Assembly: GCA_019359015.1 (NCBI GenBank)
Contig: JAHHID010000048.1
Coordinates: 1 to 55,688 of the forward strand
Direction: 5' to 3'
DNA length: 55,688 nucleotides
DNA from: Spirirestis rafaelensis WJT71-NPBG6
GTDB taxonomy: Bacteria; Cyanobacteriota; Cyanobacteriia; Cyanobacteriales; Nostocaceae
Positions 8,653 through 17,035 of this stretch are shown piece after piece. The position numbers were made by a program, and so were the translations under genes. The notes beneath the pieces were generated by a model. It worked only from the letters and a program-made list of their open reading frames with translations. It did no database searches and was not told the origin of the DNA. Numbering within the stretch: position 1 is the stretch's first letter; the number at the start of each line of letters is the position of its first letter.

Positions 8653-10575
8653 TCAACCCGACAACAAATCTGTAATCGAATATAGCCCTTGACGTTTTAA
8701 TTCCTTAATTCGCAATTTTTCGGCGTAGAAAGCCTCATAATATGATTGATATCGCTCTGGTTCTGTTTCTGGATCGGTTTGATCCCAGAGTTCCCGAAAA
8801 TAACGATAGCGCTTTTCTCGCAGCACTTGCTCCATACAAGCAGTCGTAACTTGAATCACTTGAGGAGTACGTAAAATTTCTCTCTGTTCTTTTTCGCTCA
8901 CATTAAAGATATGGGAAACTAACTTCATTTCCTCCGAAAACTCTAAATATCTATCTTGCAAAATTGATACTAAATTGGCATCTATGTCAACGGTAGTCTC
9001 TAAAATCTTTTGCCACAAAAACCGATGATGGGAAAGGCTAAATTGTAAATCTCGCTCCTCTAAAGCTGCAATAATAGCTTGACGCTGTTCGGGACAATGC
9101 AAATAAATCCGCAGTAATAAAGCCTCTGCTTGATCTAAAAGACCCGGTTCGCTATTATCTATTACAGATGCTTTTTCTACACGAGCTCTTGAATGCTTAC
9201 GTAGCGCCGTTGGCTGACGCTGCGTTCTAGCTGGTGCAATCTGCGTTAAAAGATTTTCCACCCGTAATGGTATCAGTCTCGTATCTCCCAAGCTGAGTAT
9301 TTCAGCACAATAGGAAACGTAATAACTTCGGGTATCTTTATTTTCTATTCTTTTAAGTAATTTAACTAATTCTTGGGAAACTTGCTGAAAATCTGTTGCC
9401 TGTTTCAAATCGCGGTCTTGAGTAATTTGCTCAATCTGCCAATTCAGCCACAGTGGGGCATTTGCTAACAGTTCTCGATAATCTTCCGGGTTATATTCGC
9501 GCAAATATTCATCAGCATCTTTCCCATTAGGCAAGTTGAGAATCTTTAGTTGAACTTCGCCTTTATACGCAAGTTCGGCAATTTCTCCAATTGCTCGTTC
9601 TGCGGCATTCGTCCCAGCTTTATCAGCATCAAAGTTAAGTATCAACTGTTTAGAATCACAGTAACGCAATACATTACGTACTTGTTCTAAACTTAATGCT
9701 GTACCGAGAGAAGCGACGACGTTAGTAATACCAGCAGCATGGAGAGCGATCGCATCAAAATATCCCTCTACCACCACAGCCGAATCAACTTGAGAAATCC
9801 CCGCTTTAGCCTGATCGAGAGCGAATAAAGTTTTCCCTTTAGTAAAAAGCTCGGTTTCCGGTGAATTTAAATATTTGGGTTGTTCATCAGTGAGAGTTCT
9901 CCCACCAAAGGCAATTACGCGTCCTTGCACATCGCGGATGGGAATGATCAAGCGATCGCGAAACACATCATAATAACCCCCCCCTTCTTTACGGGGTTTA
10001 ATCAATCCCGCTTTTTCCACCAATTGCACTGGATAATGTTTATCTTGCACCAGATAGCGATATAAGGTTTCCCAACCGCTTGGAGCGTAACCTAAGCCAA
10101 ATTGCTGGATTGTTTCTTCCTTGATTTGGCGATCGCGTAAATATTCAATTGCCTTTTCCCCTGCTGCTTGTCTCAGGGCATGTTGATAAAATTGTGCCGT
10201 TGAAGCGAGAACTTCATATAACTGCTCGCGTAAAGAAAGCTGACGCTGCAATTCTTGGCGCTGTTCTGGTTCCAGGGTTTGCACCGGCACTTGATAACGC
10301 CGTGCTAAATCTAGCACCACCTCTGCAAAAGAGTGCTTCCCCAAATCCATCAAAAACTTAATGGCATTTCCCCCTGCTTGACAGCCAAAACAGTAGTACA
10401 TCTGCTTGGTTTGGCTAACTGTGAAACTAGGAGTTTTCTCATCATGGAAGGGACATAAGCCTACAAAATCTTTACCCCGCTTACGTAAAACTACGTATTC
10501 GGAAACGACATCCACAATGTCAGCCCGTTGTTTGATTTCTTCAATTGTGTCTGGATGTAAGCGGGGTATTTGCAT
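8653..10575 (-). CDS. dnaG: DNA primase
   Basis: DnaG lays down RNA primers for replication-fork start and Okazaki fragments, in contact with DnaB helicase. The 640-residue protein has the CHC2 zinc-binding domain (Cys41, His44, Cys62, Cys65 in CPFHDEKTPSF and YYCFGCQAGG), the catalytic core, the TOPRIM region (VVVEGYFDAIALHAAG, then LILNFDADKAG) and a C-terminal helical DnaB-interaction region. Length is normal for the family. The ATG at 10575 abuts a heptamer repeat array (10577-10635), and no Shine-Dalgarno sequence precedes it. The gene appears to be transcribed alone. Confidence 0.97.
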   Translation of the reverse strand: MQIPRLHPDTIEEIKQRADIVDVVSEYVVLRKRGKDFVGLCPFHDEKTPSFTVSQTKQMYYCFGCQAGGNAIKFLMDLGKHSFAEVVLDLARRYQVPVQTLEPEQRQELQRQLSLREQLYEVLASTAQFYQHALRQAAGEKAIEYLRDRQIKEETIQQFGLGYAPSGWETLYRYLVQDKHYPVQLVEKAGLIKPRKEGGGYYDVFRDRLIIPIRDVQGRVIAFGGRTLTDEQPKYLNSPETELFTKGKTLFALDQAKAGISQVDSAVVVEGYFDAIALHAAGITNVVASLGTALSLEQVRNVLRYCDSKQLILNFDADKAGTNAAERAIGEIAELAYKGEVQLKILNLPNGKDADEYLREYNPEDYRELLANAPLWLNWQIEQITQDRDLKQATDFQQVSQELVKLLKRIENKDTRSYYVSYCAEILSLGDTRLIPLRVENLLTQIAPARTQRQPTALRKHSRARVEKASVIDNSEPGLLDQAEALLLRIYLHCPEQRQAIIAALEERDLQFSLSHHRFLWQKILETTVDIDANLVSILQDRYLEFSEEMKLVSHIFNVSEKEQREILRTPQVIQVTTACMEQVLREKRYRYFRELWDQTDPETEPERYQSYYEAFYAEKLRIKELKRQGLYSITDLLSG

Positions 10576-10576
10576 G

Positions 10577-10635
10577 GTTGGTCATTAGTCAAGAGTCATT
10601 AGTCATTAGTCATTGGTCATTAGCAAATGACTAAG
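10577..10635. repeat. STRR-type heptamer array (GTCATTA) upstream of dnaG
   Basis: Repeated GTCATTA/GTCATTG units run from 10581 to about 10626, with an interruption at CAAGA. The array ends one base before the dnaG start codon, so it forms the 5' leader of the dnaG mRNA. Similar arrays touch the starts of menG and other genes here. Confidence 0.75.
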
Positions 10636-10726
10636 GACAACTGATCGCTATTATATTCTTGTTCCAAAGCCAAGAAAGATGTATAGAATCACTAATCGCT
10701 TAATTTTCTAAGAGGAAATACTGAAG

Positions 10727-12079
10727 ATGGGACGCATTTTTATTTCGGCTGCTCACGGAGGCAAAGAAGCAACACGAATCGATCCCGGTTCAATCGCGGG
10801 TGGTACAACTGAAGCTAGGGAAATGATACTGCTGCGAGATTTGATTGTGACAGAATTGCGATCGCGTAAATTTGAAGTTTTGGCGGTTCCTGATGACTTA
10901 AGCGCAGCGCAAACTATCAAGTGGATCAATTCTCGCGCACGCGATCGCGATGTAGCGTTAGAAATTCATGCTGATGCTGCTAGTAGCCCCTCTGTGCGTG
11001 GGGCTAGCGTATTCTACATTGCCAACAACGAGGAGCGTAGAAGTAATGCCGAACTGCTGCTGGTGGGGTTATTGCGTCGCGTTCCTCAACTACCAAATCG
11101 AGGAGTGAAGCCAGATACAGATAGTGGATTGGGTAGTTTGGCATTTTGTCGGCAAACAGCGATCGCTTCGATGATAATGCAAGTTGGCTTTCTCAGCAGT
11201 CCAGATGATCGCGCTTTACTGCAAAATCGGCGTCGCGACTTTGCCTTAGGAATCGCCGATGGACTTGCATCCTGGAGTGGTACAATTGATCCTGGTTCTC
11301 CTCCTACTCCAGATCCAAATTATCCGCCAATCAACATCAAAATTAACGGTCAAAATTACACTGAGAAAGGAGTACTAATTAATGGTAATGCATACATCCC
11401 CATTGATTTAGTAGATCGCTTGCGAATCGATTTATCAAAAGCACCTAACGTGCGCCGTATTACCTATCGCAAAGTTGTTTATGTCAAAGCAGTCGAATTG
11501 CGAGATTTTAACGTTTCGATTAGTTGGGACAGTACCAGTCGCACGATCTCTTTACGCTCAAACTTGGTAATTAATCCTAATCAGATTGACCAAATTATGG
11601 CGCGTGCTTATACCTCAGAAGTGCAATTACAGCTATTCCTAAAAAACAACAACGAAAGCGCTTTGGCAAAGTTTCCCGACTTACCAAAACTTTATCGAGA
11701 AGAAGCAACTGTAGAAGGGGTAAACTATGATATTGCCTTTTGTCAAATGTGTTTAGAAACTGGATTTTTACGCTTTGGCGGCGATATTAAACCAGAGCAA
11801 AATAACTTTGCAGGTTTAGGCACAATTGGTGGTAGTTTAGAAGCGGCGAGCTTTAATAACGCCAGAACAGGAGTGCGAGCGCACATCCAACATTTAAAAG
11901 CTTACGCCAGTCTAGAACCCTTAGTTAATGAAGTAGTAGATCCTCGATTTCGCTTTGTGACTCGTGGTGTAGCACCAACCATAGATAAATTATCAGGGCG
12001 TTGGTCAGCAGATTCGCAATATGGTGCTAAAATCACAGCGGTGATTAAACGCCTATATGAATCAGCAGGACTCTTATGA
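10727..12079 (+). CDS. tftA: Two-domain peptidoglycan hydrolase (amidase_3 + glucosaminidase), TftA-like
   Basis: The 450-residue protein combines an N-terminal zinc N-acetylmuramoyl-L-alanine amidase (residues about 1-185: FISAAHGG with zinc His10, a Glu in GGTTEAREM, and ALEIHADAA) with a middle beta domain (about 200-290: ININGQNYTEKGVLINGNAYIPI, like copper-amine-oxidase N-terminal modules) and a C-terminal glucosaminidase-type domain (about 295-450: FCQMCLETGFLRFGG with the likely catalytic Glu, and NNFAGLGTIGG). No export signal is visible at the N-terminus. It matches what I recall as hormogonium tapered-terminus morphoprotein TftA of Nostoc, which shapes filament ends; the name is from memory. 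AGAGG at 10710-10714 is the likely ribosome binding site. Confidence 0.8.
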   Translation: MGRIFISAAHGGKEATRIDPGSIAGGTTEAREMILLRDLIVTELRSRKFEVLAVPDDLSAAQTIKWINSRARDRDVALEIHADAASSPSVRGASVFYIANNEERRSNAELLLVGLLRRVPQLPNRGVKPDTDSGLGSLAFCRQTAIASMIMQVGFLSSPDDRALLQNRRRDFALGIADGLASWSGTIDPGSPPTPDPNYPPINIKINGQNYTEKGVLINGNAYIPIDLVDRLRIDLSKAPNVRRITYRKVVYVKAVELRDFNVSISWDSTSRTISLRSNLVINPNQIDQIMARAYTSEVQLQLFLKNNNESALAKFPDLPKLYREEATVEGVNYDIAFCQMCLETGFLRFGGDIKPEQNNFAGLGTIGGSLEAASFNNARTGVRAHIQHLKAYASLEPLVNEVVDPRFRFVTRGVAPTIDKLSGRWSADSQYGAKITAVIKRLYESAGLL

Positions 12080-12334
12080 GTGTTAAATGCTGAGTCTCAA
12101 CATCACGTATGAGTTAAACAGACTTATTGCCAAAGTCCTTATTTTTGCACTTTTGTTTGGATGTTTGCTACGAGTGCCTAAGGTTTTCATTCCATAATAG
12201 GAATGAGCGCAATAACTCTCTTAAACTCTCCCAAACTCTGTCTCCTCTGCGTCCTAGTAAGGTTTGTTTTTCATTTCTTTGCGTAAGTCCTGCATAAATC
12301 AGCAGGAGCCGAATTTTCAATCTAGTCCTAACCG
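12080..12334. other. Spacer with old repeat debris
   Basis: No gene is supported in this spacer between two convergent genes. The word GCGTAAGTCCTG (12284-12295) equals, inverted, the CAGGACTTACGC border seen at 55565-55576 next to the truncated gene at the right end, suggesting remnants of one repeat or insertion family. Confidence 0.45.
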
Positions 12335-12742
12335 CTAAATCCCAATTGAATAACTGCGCCAAACTGGTTTAGAATCCTTGCTATCCTTTTGCGGAAGCAG
12401 CAATCGCCAGGTTTTGCCTTCTTTTTGAAGTTGTAGATAAACTTCAAAAGGTTTTTGAGGTTGCGTTAACTTTCGTTCTGGTAGTTTGAAGACGAGATTG
12501 TAAGTTCCGCGAATGCGAAAAACTGGTAAATTTTGAACCGTGAGGGATTTTTCCTGAGTAATTCTTAGCCGATTGATTTCAAAACCGCGAAAATCCAGAT
12601 CTAGCTGTCCCTCTAATTGCTGTTGGGTTTGCTCAAGCTGAATTGCGATCGCTTTTTGCACCAATTGGCTAGTTGGCAAAAATCCACTACCACATGCTGT
12701 CAATAGTAACAGCAAAATCGCTGTCAAAATCAGCCGCATCAT
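12335..12742 (-). CDS. Predicted lipoprotein, cyanobacterial conserved
   Basis: The 135-residue protein begins MMRLILTAILLLLLTACGS, a short type II signal peptide with lipobox LTAC and lipidated Cys17. The mature part has a helix (TSQLVQKAIAIQLEQTQQQ) and beta strands (FEINRLRITQEKSLTVQ, FRIRGTYNLVFKLPERK, FEVYLQLQKEGKTWRLL), resembling small periplasmic lipoproteins that fold as one alpha-beta domain. No function is known to me. GAGAAGA lies upstream of the start. It converges with the cell-wall hydrolase gene. Confidence 0.75.
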   Translation of the reverse strand: MMRLILTAILLLLLTACGSGFLPTSQLVQKAIAIQLEQTQQQLEGQLDLDFRGFEINRLRITQEKSLTVQNLPVFRIRGTYNLVFKLPERKLTQPQKPFEVYLQLQKEGKTWRLLLPQKDSKDSKPVWRSYSIGI

Positions 12743-13630
12743 ATCATTTCTTCTCTAATAGTCAAAGCACGATACTATCACAGGGGGTGAGTTCAATTCT
12801 CTGGGCAACCATGTAAAAAATCTTATCCTTCATTTTGCAAATATCCCTTCTAAGCAATTTCTTTGAACCTTAGTTTTATTTATTACATTGTGTTTTTAGT
12901 CTTTATTATTACATTAAACTACTTAGAAATATAAAGTTACTGTAATGCATTACTAGATTTTATAAAGGAATTTTAAATTTCTCTAAAAATATAGATAAAT
13001 AATTAGACAAATTTTTGTATTTCTATTTATAATATTTCATAATACAAGCAGATTAAAAGCAAAATAAATAATAGTTTTTATTTGTGCATATGGGTTTTTG
13101 GAAAAATTAATAAGCTTGCTTTTGGGCAGAATCTACCTCAGTTCAATTCTTAAGGACGAAGATAAAAAAATCCTCCAACTTTACACTTTCTTATCGTAAA
13201 AACCTACGGTTGACGGAAATTATTGTGTAAATAGTTTTTGGTTACATCATCATAGCTACGATATTTTTTCTCTGTTCGTAGCATATTATAGATAGCAAAA
13301 AATCTCATACCACAAAGAGAAAAATTGTTTTTTGCAAGAGAACAAATTGCACCTTTTATTGATTCGGTAGTGTTACGGACTTGACAGTAATCTGATATCA
13401 GGTTATAAGATTTATGTATAGATTATGACCAATTACTAAGCCTTAATACTCGAAAAAATATTGCAACTAGATTTTTTTGTAAAGCAATCATGAATAAATC
13501 TCTAGTAATAATCGATGTTTAGAGAATATTGAGCTTGCGTTTGGGAATAACACAAAAACCTTTGAGGTATATACTTATACTAATAAAAATGTAATTGTAA
13601 AATTTTGTACAATCAACCAAGATTACTTTC
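12743..13630. other. 888-bp AT-rich gene-free region
   Basis: This gap between divergent genes (lipoprotein on the reverse strand, oxygenase on the forward) is strongly AT-rich and lacks the repeats seen in other gaps. It contains a GCTACGA/TCGTAGC inverted pair near 13252-13282, two similar short strings (AGCTTGCTTTTGGG near 13111 and AGCTTGCGTTTGGG near 13531), and one excellent promoter at 13381-13409. No tRNA or recognisable small gene was found. Confidence 0.5.
13381..13409 (+). promoter_or_regulatory. Predicted sigma-70-type promoter
   Basis: TTGACA at 13381-13386 and TATAAG at 13404-13409 are separated by exactly 17 nt. Transcription would start near 13416, giving a leader of about 215 nt before the oxygenase gene, or a separate small RNA. 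Confidence 0.55.
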
Positions 13631-14521
13631 ATGTACATACTGATTCAAAAAGCACGTAATAAAATAATAAAGAAGTTAACGCAAATACCATTTGTACAAA
13701 CTCAATCTGAGCTTCTTTATCAGACAGCGCTGAACAAACATCTTGTCAATCTACCCGTTATTTCAACAAGCGATCGCACTTTAGTTGAGACTATTAAGCG
13801 TGATGGAGTAGTAATTACTTCATTAGAAGCCTTAGGAATTCCTTCTAATCCTCGTTTTTTCCAGGTTGCTAAAAAGCTGATGTCAGAAATACCAAAAAGT
13901 ATTTCTGGTCAGAAAAACGAGTTTGTTGTTCATGCTACTCCTCAACAAATGATGGAGCATTCAGAGATTTTCTTGTGGGGACTTGAACAACGTTTACTTA
14001 ATATCGTCGAAAATTATCTTGGTTTACCAGTAGCATATCAGGGCGTATTTTTTCGCAGAGATATCGCCAATGAGGTGGCGATCAAGTCAAGACTGTGGCA
14101 TATAGATATGGAAGATAGAAAAGTCCTGAAAATTATTGTTTATTTAAACGATGTAAATGATGATACAGGTCCCTTTCAATATATCCCCCAGTCTTTAACC
14201 TCAACAGCGGTTCGCTCTTTGAAATATCGCTCTGGCTACATAACAGACGAAACTATGCAACAAGCAATATCTCCATCCAATTGGAAATCATGCACAGGAC
14301 TTTCTGGTACAGTAATTATTGCTGCTACTAGTAGCATCTTTCATCGAGGAAAGATACCTGTAGCTTCAGATAGATTCGCTGTCTTTTTTGATTACACTTC
14401 TAGACGACCAAAACAGCTACTATACAGCACATTGTCTCTGCCTAAACAAAATTTACTATCACTCGTCAATAATCTTTCAGAACCGCAAAAAAATTGTGTG
14501 TTTTGGCAACAACATTCTTGA
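13631..14521 (+). CDS. Phytanoyl-CoA dioxygenase-like 2-oxoglutarate/Fe(II) oxygenase
   Basis: The 296-residue protein fits the PhyH-like oxygenase fold, which hydroxylates small molecules or lipids using 2-oxoglutarate. The iron facial triad is visible: His157 and Asp159 in LWHIDMEDRKVLKIIVYLND, and a distal His238 in SSIFHRGKIP. The Arg in SDRFAVFFDYTSRRP is placed to bind 2-oxoglutarate. An N-terminal basic stretch (MYILIQKARNKIIKKL) is not a clear signal peptide. The substrate cannot be told. It is isolated from other biosynthetic genes, with a lone promoter far upstream, and its AT-rich codons match the gap before it, which could indicate acquisition. Confidence 0.75.
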   Translation: MYILIQKARNKIIKKLTQIPFVQTQSELLYQTALNKHLVNLPVISTSDRTLVETIKRDGVVITSLEALGIPSNPRFFQVAKKLMSEIPKSISGQKNEFVVHATPQQMMEHSEIFLWGLEQRLLNIVENYLGLPVAYQGVFFRRDIANEVAIKSRLWHIDMEDRKVLKIIVYLNDVNDDTGPFQYIPQSLTSTAVRSLKYRSGYITDETMQQAISPSNWKSCTGLSGTVIIAATSSIFHRGKIPVASDRFAVFFDYTSRRPKQLLYSTLSLPKQNLLSLVNNLSEPQKNCVFWQQHS

Positions 14522-14560
14522 TAAGATTTGAGTAACAAAAGTTGTGTTCCCTTTTTCTTA

Positions 14561-15496
14561 TTACCGCAAATAAAATAATAATCCAATTCCAGCGATCGCT
14601 ATAATCACACCAGCGATCGCCCTCAAGCTGACTTTTTCACCCATGCAAATAGCCAAAGGCATGATAAACAGTGGACTAGTCTGCAATAAAGTCAAAGCAA
14701 TTCCCGCCGCAGTAAATTTAATTGCCGTCTGCTGCAACCAAATACCTAAGTAAGTTCCGCAAAATGCAGCAAAACAAGTTGCTAGAATTACTCGCGTTGA
14801 TTGCAACTCAGACAAAATTATCCTACCCCGATGCCAAGATAACCATACTAACGGTAAAAGAATCAACACGCCTGCAATCAACCGAAACAAAGATGCCCAC
14901 AAAGGTGCAATACTGGTATCAGCAAGTGCTGCACGAGATAGAACACCCCCAATCGCATTGGCGATCGCTGCTAATAAACCAAAACCGATTCCTCGCCATA
15001 GTTGCGTTGACGAATTATCGCCCTTATCGGGTAATCTTTCAGTCACCACCCAACCAACTCCCACAATTGTAAGCAAAATGCCGCACCAAGCATTCACATT
15101 GAGCTTTTCTTGAAGAAAAATCTGCGCGATTATTGCCGTCATTGGTGGTGCAAGAGTTCCCATGAGTAAGGTACGACGTGCCCCGAAAGAATTTATTGCC
15201 GCGAGAAAGGCTAAATCGCCTAAACCAATACCAATCACCCCGCTGACTAACAGCAGACAAAGGGGAACAATTGTCACAGTTGGGAAAAATTCTCTTCGCA
15301 CAAAAATAGTGATTACCAAAAGAGCGATCGCAATTATCCCTTTGAGCAAGTTCAGTTGCAGTGGGGGAATACGTTGCCCCAAACGCCCATACACCACCGA
15401 AGCTACAGCCCACAAACCTGCCGCCAACAAAGCAGCGACTTCACCTTTAAAATCTGCGAGTGGGATATTTAAAAAAATATTAAAAATAATCTGCAC
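14561..15496 (-). CDS. EamA-family (DMT superfamily) transporter
   Basis: The 311-residue protein has about ten hydrophobic segments arranged as two EamA repeats: the first from GEVAALLAAGLWAVASVVYGRLG, the second from WRGIGFGLLAAIANAIGGVLSRAAL. The C-terminal repeat ends TAAGIALTLLQTSPLFIMPLA, a family signature. Such inner-membrane carriers export metabolites; the substrate is unknown. The listed start is GTG (15496) with an AAAGGG too close to act as a normal binding site, so the true start is uncertain by a few codons. Confidence 0.85.
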   Translation of the reverse strand: MQIIFNIFLNIPLADFKGEVAALLAAGLWAVASVVYGRLGQRIPPLQLNLLKGIIAIALLVITIFVRREFFPTVTIVPLCLLLVSGVIGIGLGDLAFLAAINSFGARRTLLMGTLAPPMTAIIAQIFLQEKLNVNAWCGILLTIVGVGWVVTERLPDKGDNSSTQLWRGIGFGLLAAIANAIGGVLSRAALADTSIAPLWASLFRLIAGVLILLPLVWLSWHRGRIILSELQSTRVILATCFAAFCGTYLGIWLQQTAIKFTAAGIALTLLQTSPLFIMPLAICMGEKVSLRAIAGVIIAIAGIGLLFYLR

Positions 15497-15684
15497 CCCT
15501 TTGTTTAATGCCTAAAACTATTTAATAATACCTCAAATAATTTCCTACACATTAGCACTCACGAACTTTAAGTGCTAATTTATTTTTTAATTTTAATACC
15601 TAAGATATAGATAAATATTTAACTGTTTTCAGTAATAATATTTTGTATCCTCAAAATAATAAAAAATTCATCGGGACAACTGCA

Positions 15685-16035
15685 ATGAAGTACTCTTTTG
15701 ATATTGTAGGTGTATCTCCAGTTTTGCAATTTTTTAATCATCAAGAGCAGATTTGCCAAAAACCGCAACACCAAGGGGTAGAATACATAGGAACGCATAA
15801 ATGTACCCTTGATGCATTGATCGAGTCTGTAGAACCGGTTCCGCCTAAATGGAATTGGGATTTGGATCAAGTCGTAGATACGGTGATTCAGTTTTGGTTG
15901 AACAATTCAGACAGTGTTGGCTACTGGAAATCACGTTTAACTGATGCTGGCAGAGATAATTTAATAGTGGCAAGAATTGCCGATGTCAAGGCTTTACAAT
16001 CGGAATTTGAATCTTTGCTAGGTAAAAATTGGTAA
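15685..16035 (+). CDS. Conserved cyanobacterial hypothetical protein
   Basis: The 116-residue protein MKYSFDIVGVSPVLQFFNHQEQICQKPQHQGVEYIGTHKCTLDALIESVEPVPPKWNWDLDQVVDTVIQFWLNNSDSVGYW... has no signal peptide or membrane segment. The first 14 codons of the longer frame from TTG 15643 look like leader sequence, so I use ATG 15685. The middle is rich in Trp and Asp, and the C-terminus is helical. No function is recognised. Confidence 0.7.
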   Translation: MKYSFDIVGVSPVLQFFNHQEQICQKPQHQGVEYIGTHKCTLDALIESVEPVPPKWNWDLDQVVDTVIQFWLNNSDSVGYWKSRLTDAGRDNLIVARIADVKALQSEFESLLGKNW

Positions 16036-16097
16036 TCATAGCGTTGCTGAACAAAACGCGATAATTCTCATTCTGAGAATGTAGGGTGTGTTAGCGC

Positions 16098-16213
16098 CAA
16101 TTCTTTATGAAGACCCATAGAAAAAAACCCACCGCCTGTGGCACCTCCCCAAGGCATCGGGGAGGTTGGGAGGGGTGAAAATAATGTGCAGCTTCACAGA
16201 GAATTGGTATTAG
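16098..16213. mobile_element. MITE-like element of about 116 bp
   Basis: Ends are imperfect inverted repeats: CCAATTCTTTATGAAG at the left, and the reverse of CTTCACAGAGAATTGG at the right. The interior carries CACCTCCCCAAGGCATCGGGGAGGTTGGGAGG, which folds into a hairpin. TTAGCGCCAA occurs on both sides (16090 and 16212) and may be the target duplication. The right-end sequence recurs at 97-127 and at the right edge of the window. Confidence 0.55.
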
Positions 16214-16421
16214 CGCCAAGATGCCGTACTCTTGGCGTTTTAATTTTGGTGCGTTAGGTAAAGCTGTAACCCAAGGGCAATAAAGCAAGAAATCTGACCG
16301 CTTTAAGCGGGACCCTACGCAGGTTTTATCTTTAATTTAGTTGACTTAGTTAAGCGATTGAAAGCCGCACCTCAATGTTAAAGTTTTCGCTAAATCAATT
16401 ATGAAAGTGGCGGGGGCACTG

Positions 16422-16450
16422 TTGACAATCTATAATTACTGTGATATCCA
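16422..16450 (+). promoter_or_regulatory. Predicted promoter for the 78-residue gene
   Basis: A perfect TTGACA (16422-16427) is followed after 17 nt by TATCCA (16445-16450). Transcription would begin near 16457, just before the leader hairpin. Confidence 0.5.
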
Positions 16451-16471
16451 AGTGGGAGCATCATTTAAAAA

Positions 16472-16509
16472 GGCGTTAGTCCATTCCCCCCAAGAGACTC
16501 ACTAACGCC
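16472..16509 (+). promoter_or_regulatory. Leader hairpin
   Basis: GGCGTTAGT (16472-16480) and ACTAACGCC (16501-16509) form a perfect 9-bp stem with a 20-nt C-rich loop (CATTCCCCCC is inside). It lies in the presumed leader, 32 nt before the start codon, and is not followed by a T run. It could affect mRNA stability or translation. Confidence 0.5.
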
Positions 16510-16541
16510 CTTGACAAAAACACATAAGGATAACATATATC

Positions 16542-16778
16542 ATGCCACAAAACAGAGATTACAGCGATTCCGTCTCCTCTTCTGGTGCGATCGCTTACAA
16601 AAAGCGCCTTAGTTCCTGGGCTGTTGCTCGTTTACTTCCCGATACGCAACAAGAGATTATCGCTCGATTCCGCAATCAGTCTGATGCAGAAGGTCATTTG
16701 CGGCTTTTACGCCAACTGACACCTAACCTCAGCTTGATGGTAGTTTTTGATTGTCAGAAAAACGAAGCTGTAGTTTGA
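16542..16778 (+). CDS. Small conserved cyanobacterial protein (78 residues)
   Basis: MPQNRDYSDSVSSSGAIAYKKRL leads into WAVARLLPDTQQEIIARFRNQSDAEGHLRLLRQLTPNLSLMVVFD. The protein is soluble, with a disordered Ser-rich start, an amphipathic helical middle and a hydrophobic final strand. AAGGA at 16527-16531 is a good ribosome binding site. I know it only as a recurring short cyanobacterial protein without known role. A strong promoter and a hairpin leader precede it, suggesting abundant or regulated expression. Confidence 0.75.
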   Translation: MPQNRDYSDSVSSSGAIAYKKRLSSWAVARLLPDTQQEIIARFRNQSDAEGHLRLLRQLTPNLSLMVVFDCQKNEAVV

Positions 16779-16916
16779 ACTTTTGTGTAAGAACGTACAT
16801 CTACTGATTTGTAATAAAACGTAACAATGAGTGCTTTTAAATATCTATCCCTGGATCTTTGACAAAAAGCTATTGTTTGAAATAATACAGCTAAGAATGC
16901 AGGGGGGTTTCTCATA

Positions 16917-16939
16917 CCACTTTGCTGTTGTCAAAGTGG
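16917..16939. terminator. Hairpin after the 78-residue gene
   Basis: CCACTTTG, loop CTGTTGT, CAAAGTGG: an 8-bp perfect stem about 140 bp after the stop. No T run follows, so terminator activity is uncertain. Confidence 0.4.
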
Positions 16940-16986
16940 CGGAGAACCGCGTTAGACTTTTGTTGAAACTTGCGTGCTAAAAGTCG

Positions 16987-17010
16987 TCTGAGGGTCATTT
17001 GACCCTCAGA
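16987..17010. terminator. Terminator-like palindrome between convergent genes
   Basis: TCTGAGGGTC, loop ATTT, GACCCTCAGA: a perfect 10-bp stem located 26 bp past the stop of the pentapeptide gene and downstream of the 78-residue gene, positioned to end both transcripts. Confidence 0.65.
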
Positions 17011-17035
17011 GCTTTGGGACATTAACCTACCTTGT

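Larger units (their letters stand above)
16036..16541. other. Gap of about 500 bp with MITE and leader of next gene
   Basis: Besides the MITE, there is a broken repeat GTAGGGTGTGTTAGCGCC...GGTGCGTTA around it (16081-16256), then single-copy DNA carrying the promoter and hairpin of the 78-residue gene. The reverse reading frame across the MITE is not a gene. Confidence 0.55.

Noticed and set aside
8425-8692. Forward reading frames between the toxin gene and dnaG
   Set aside because: They translate a dispersed GC-rich repeat and overlap the end of dnaG.
12168-12362. Reverse-strand 64-codon frame overlapping the lipoprotein gene end
   Set aside because: Overlaps a better-supported gene and repeat debris; no ribosome site or family match.
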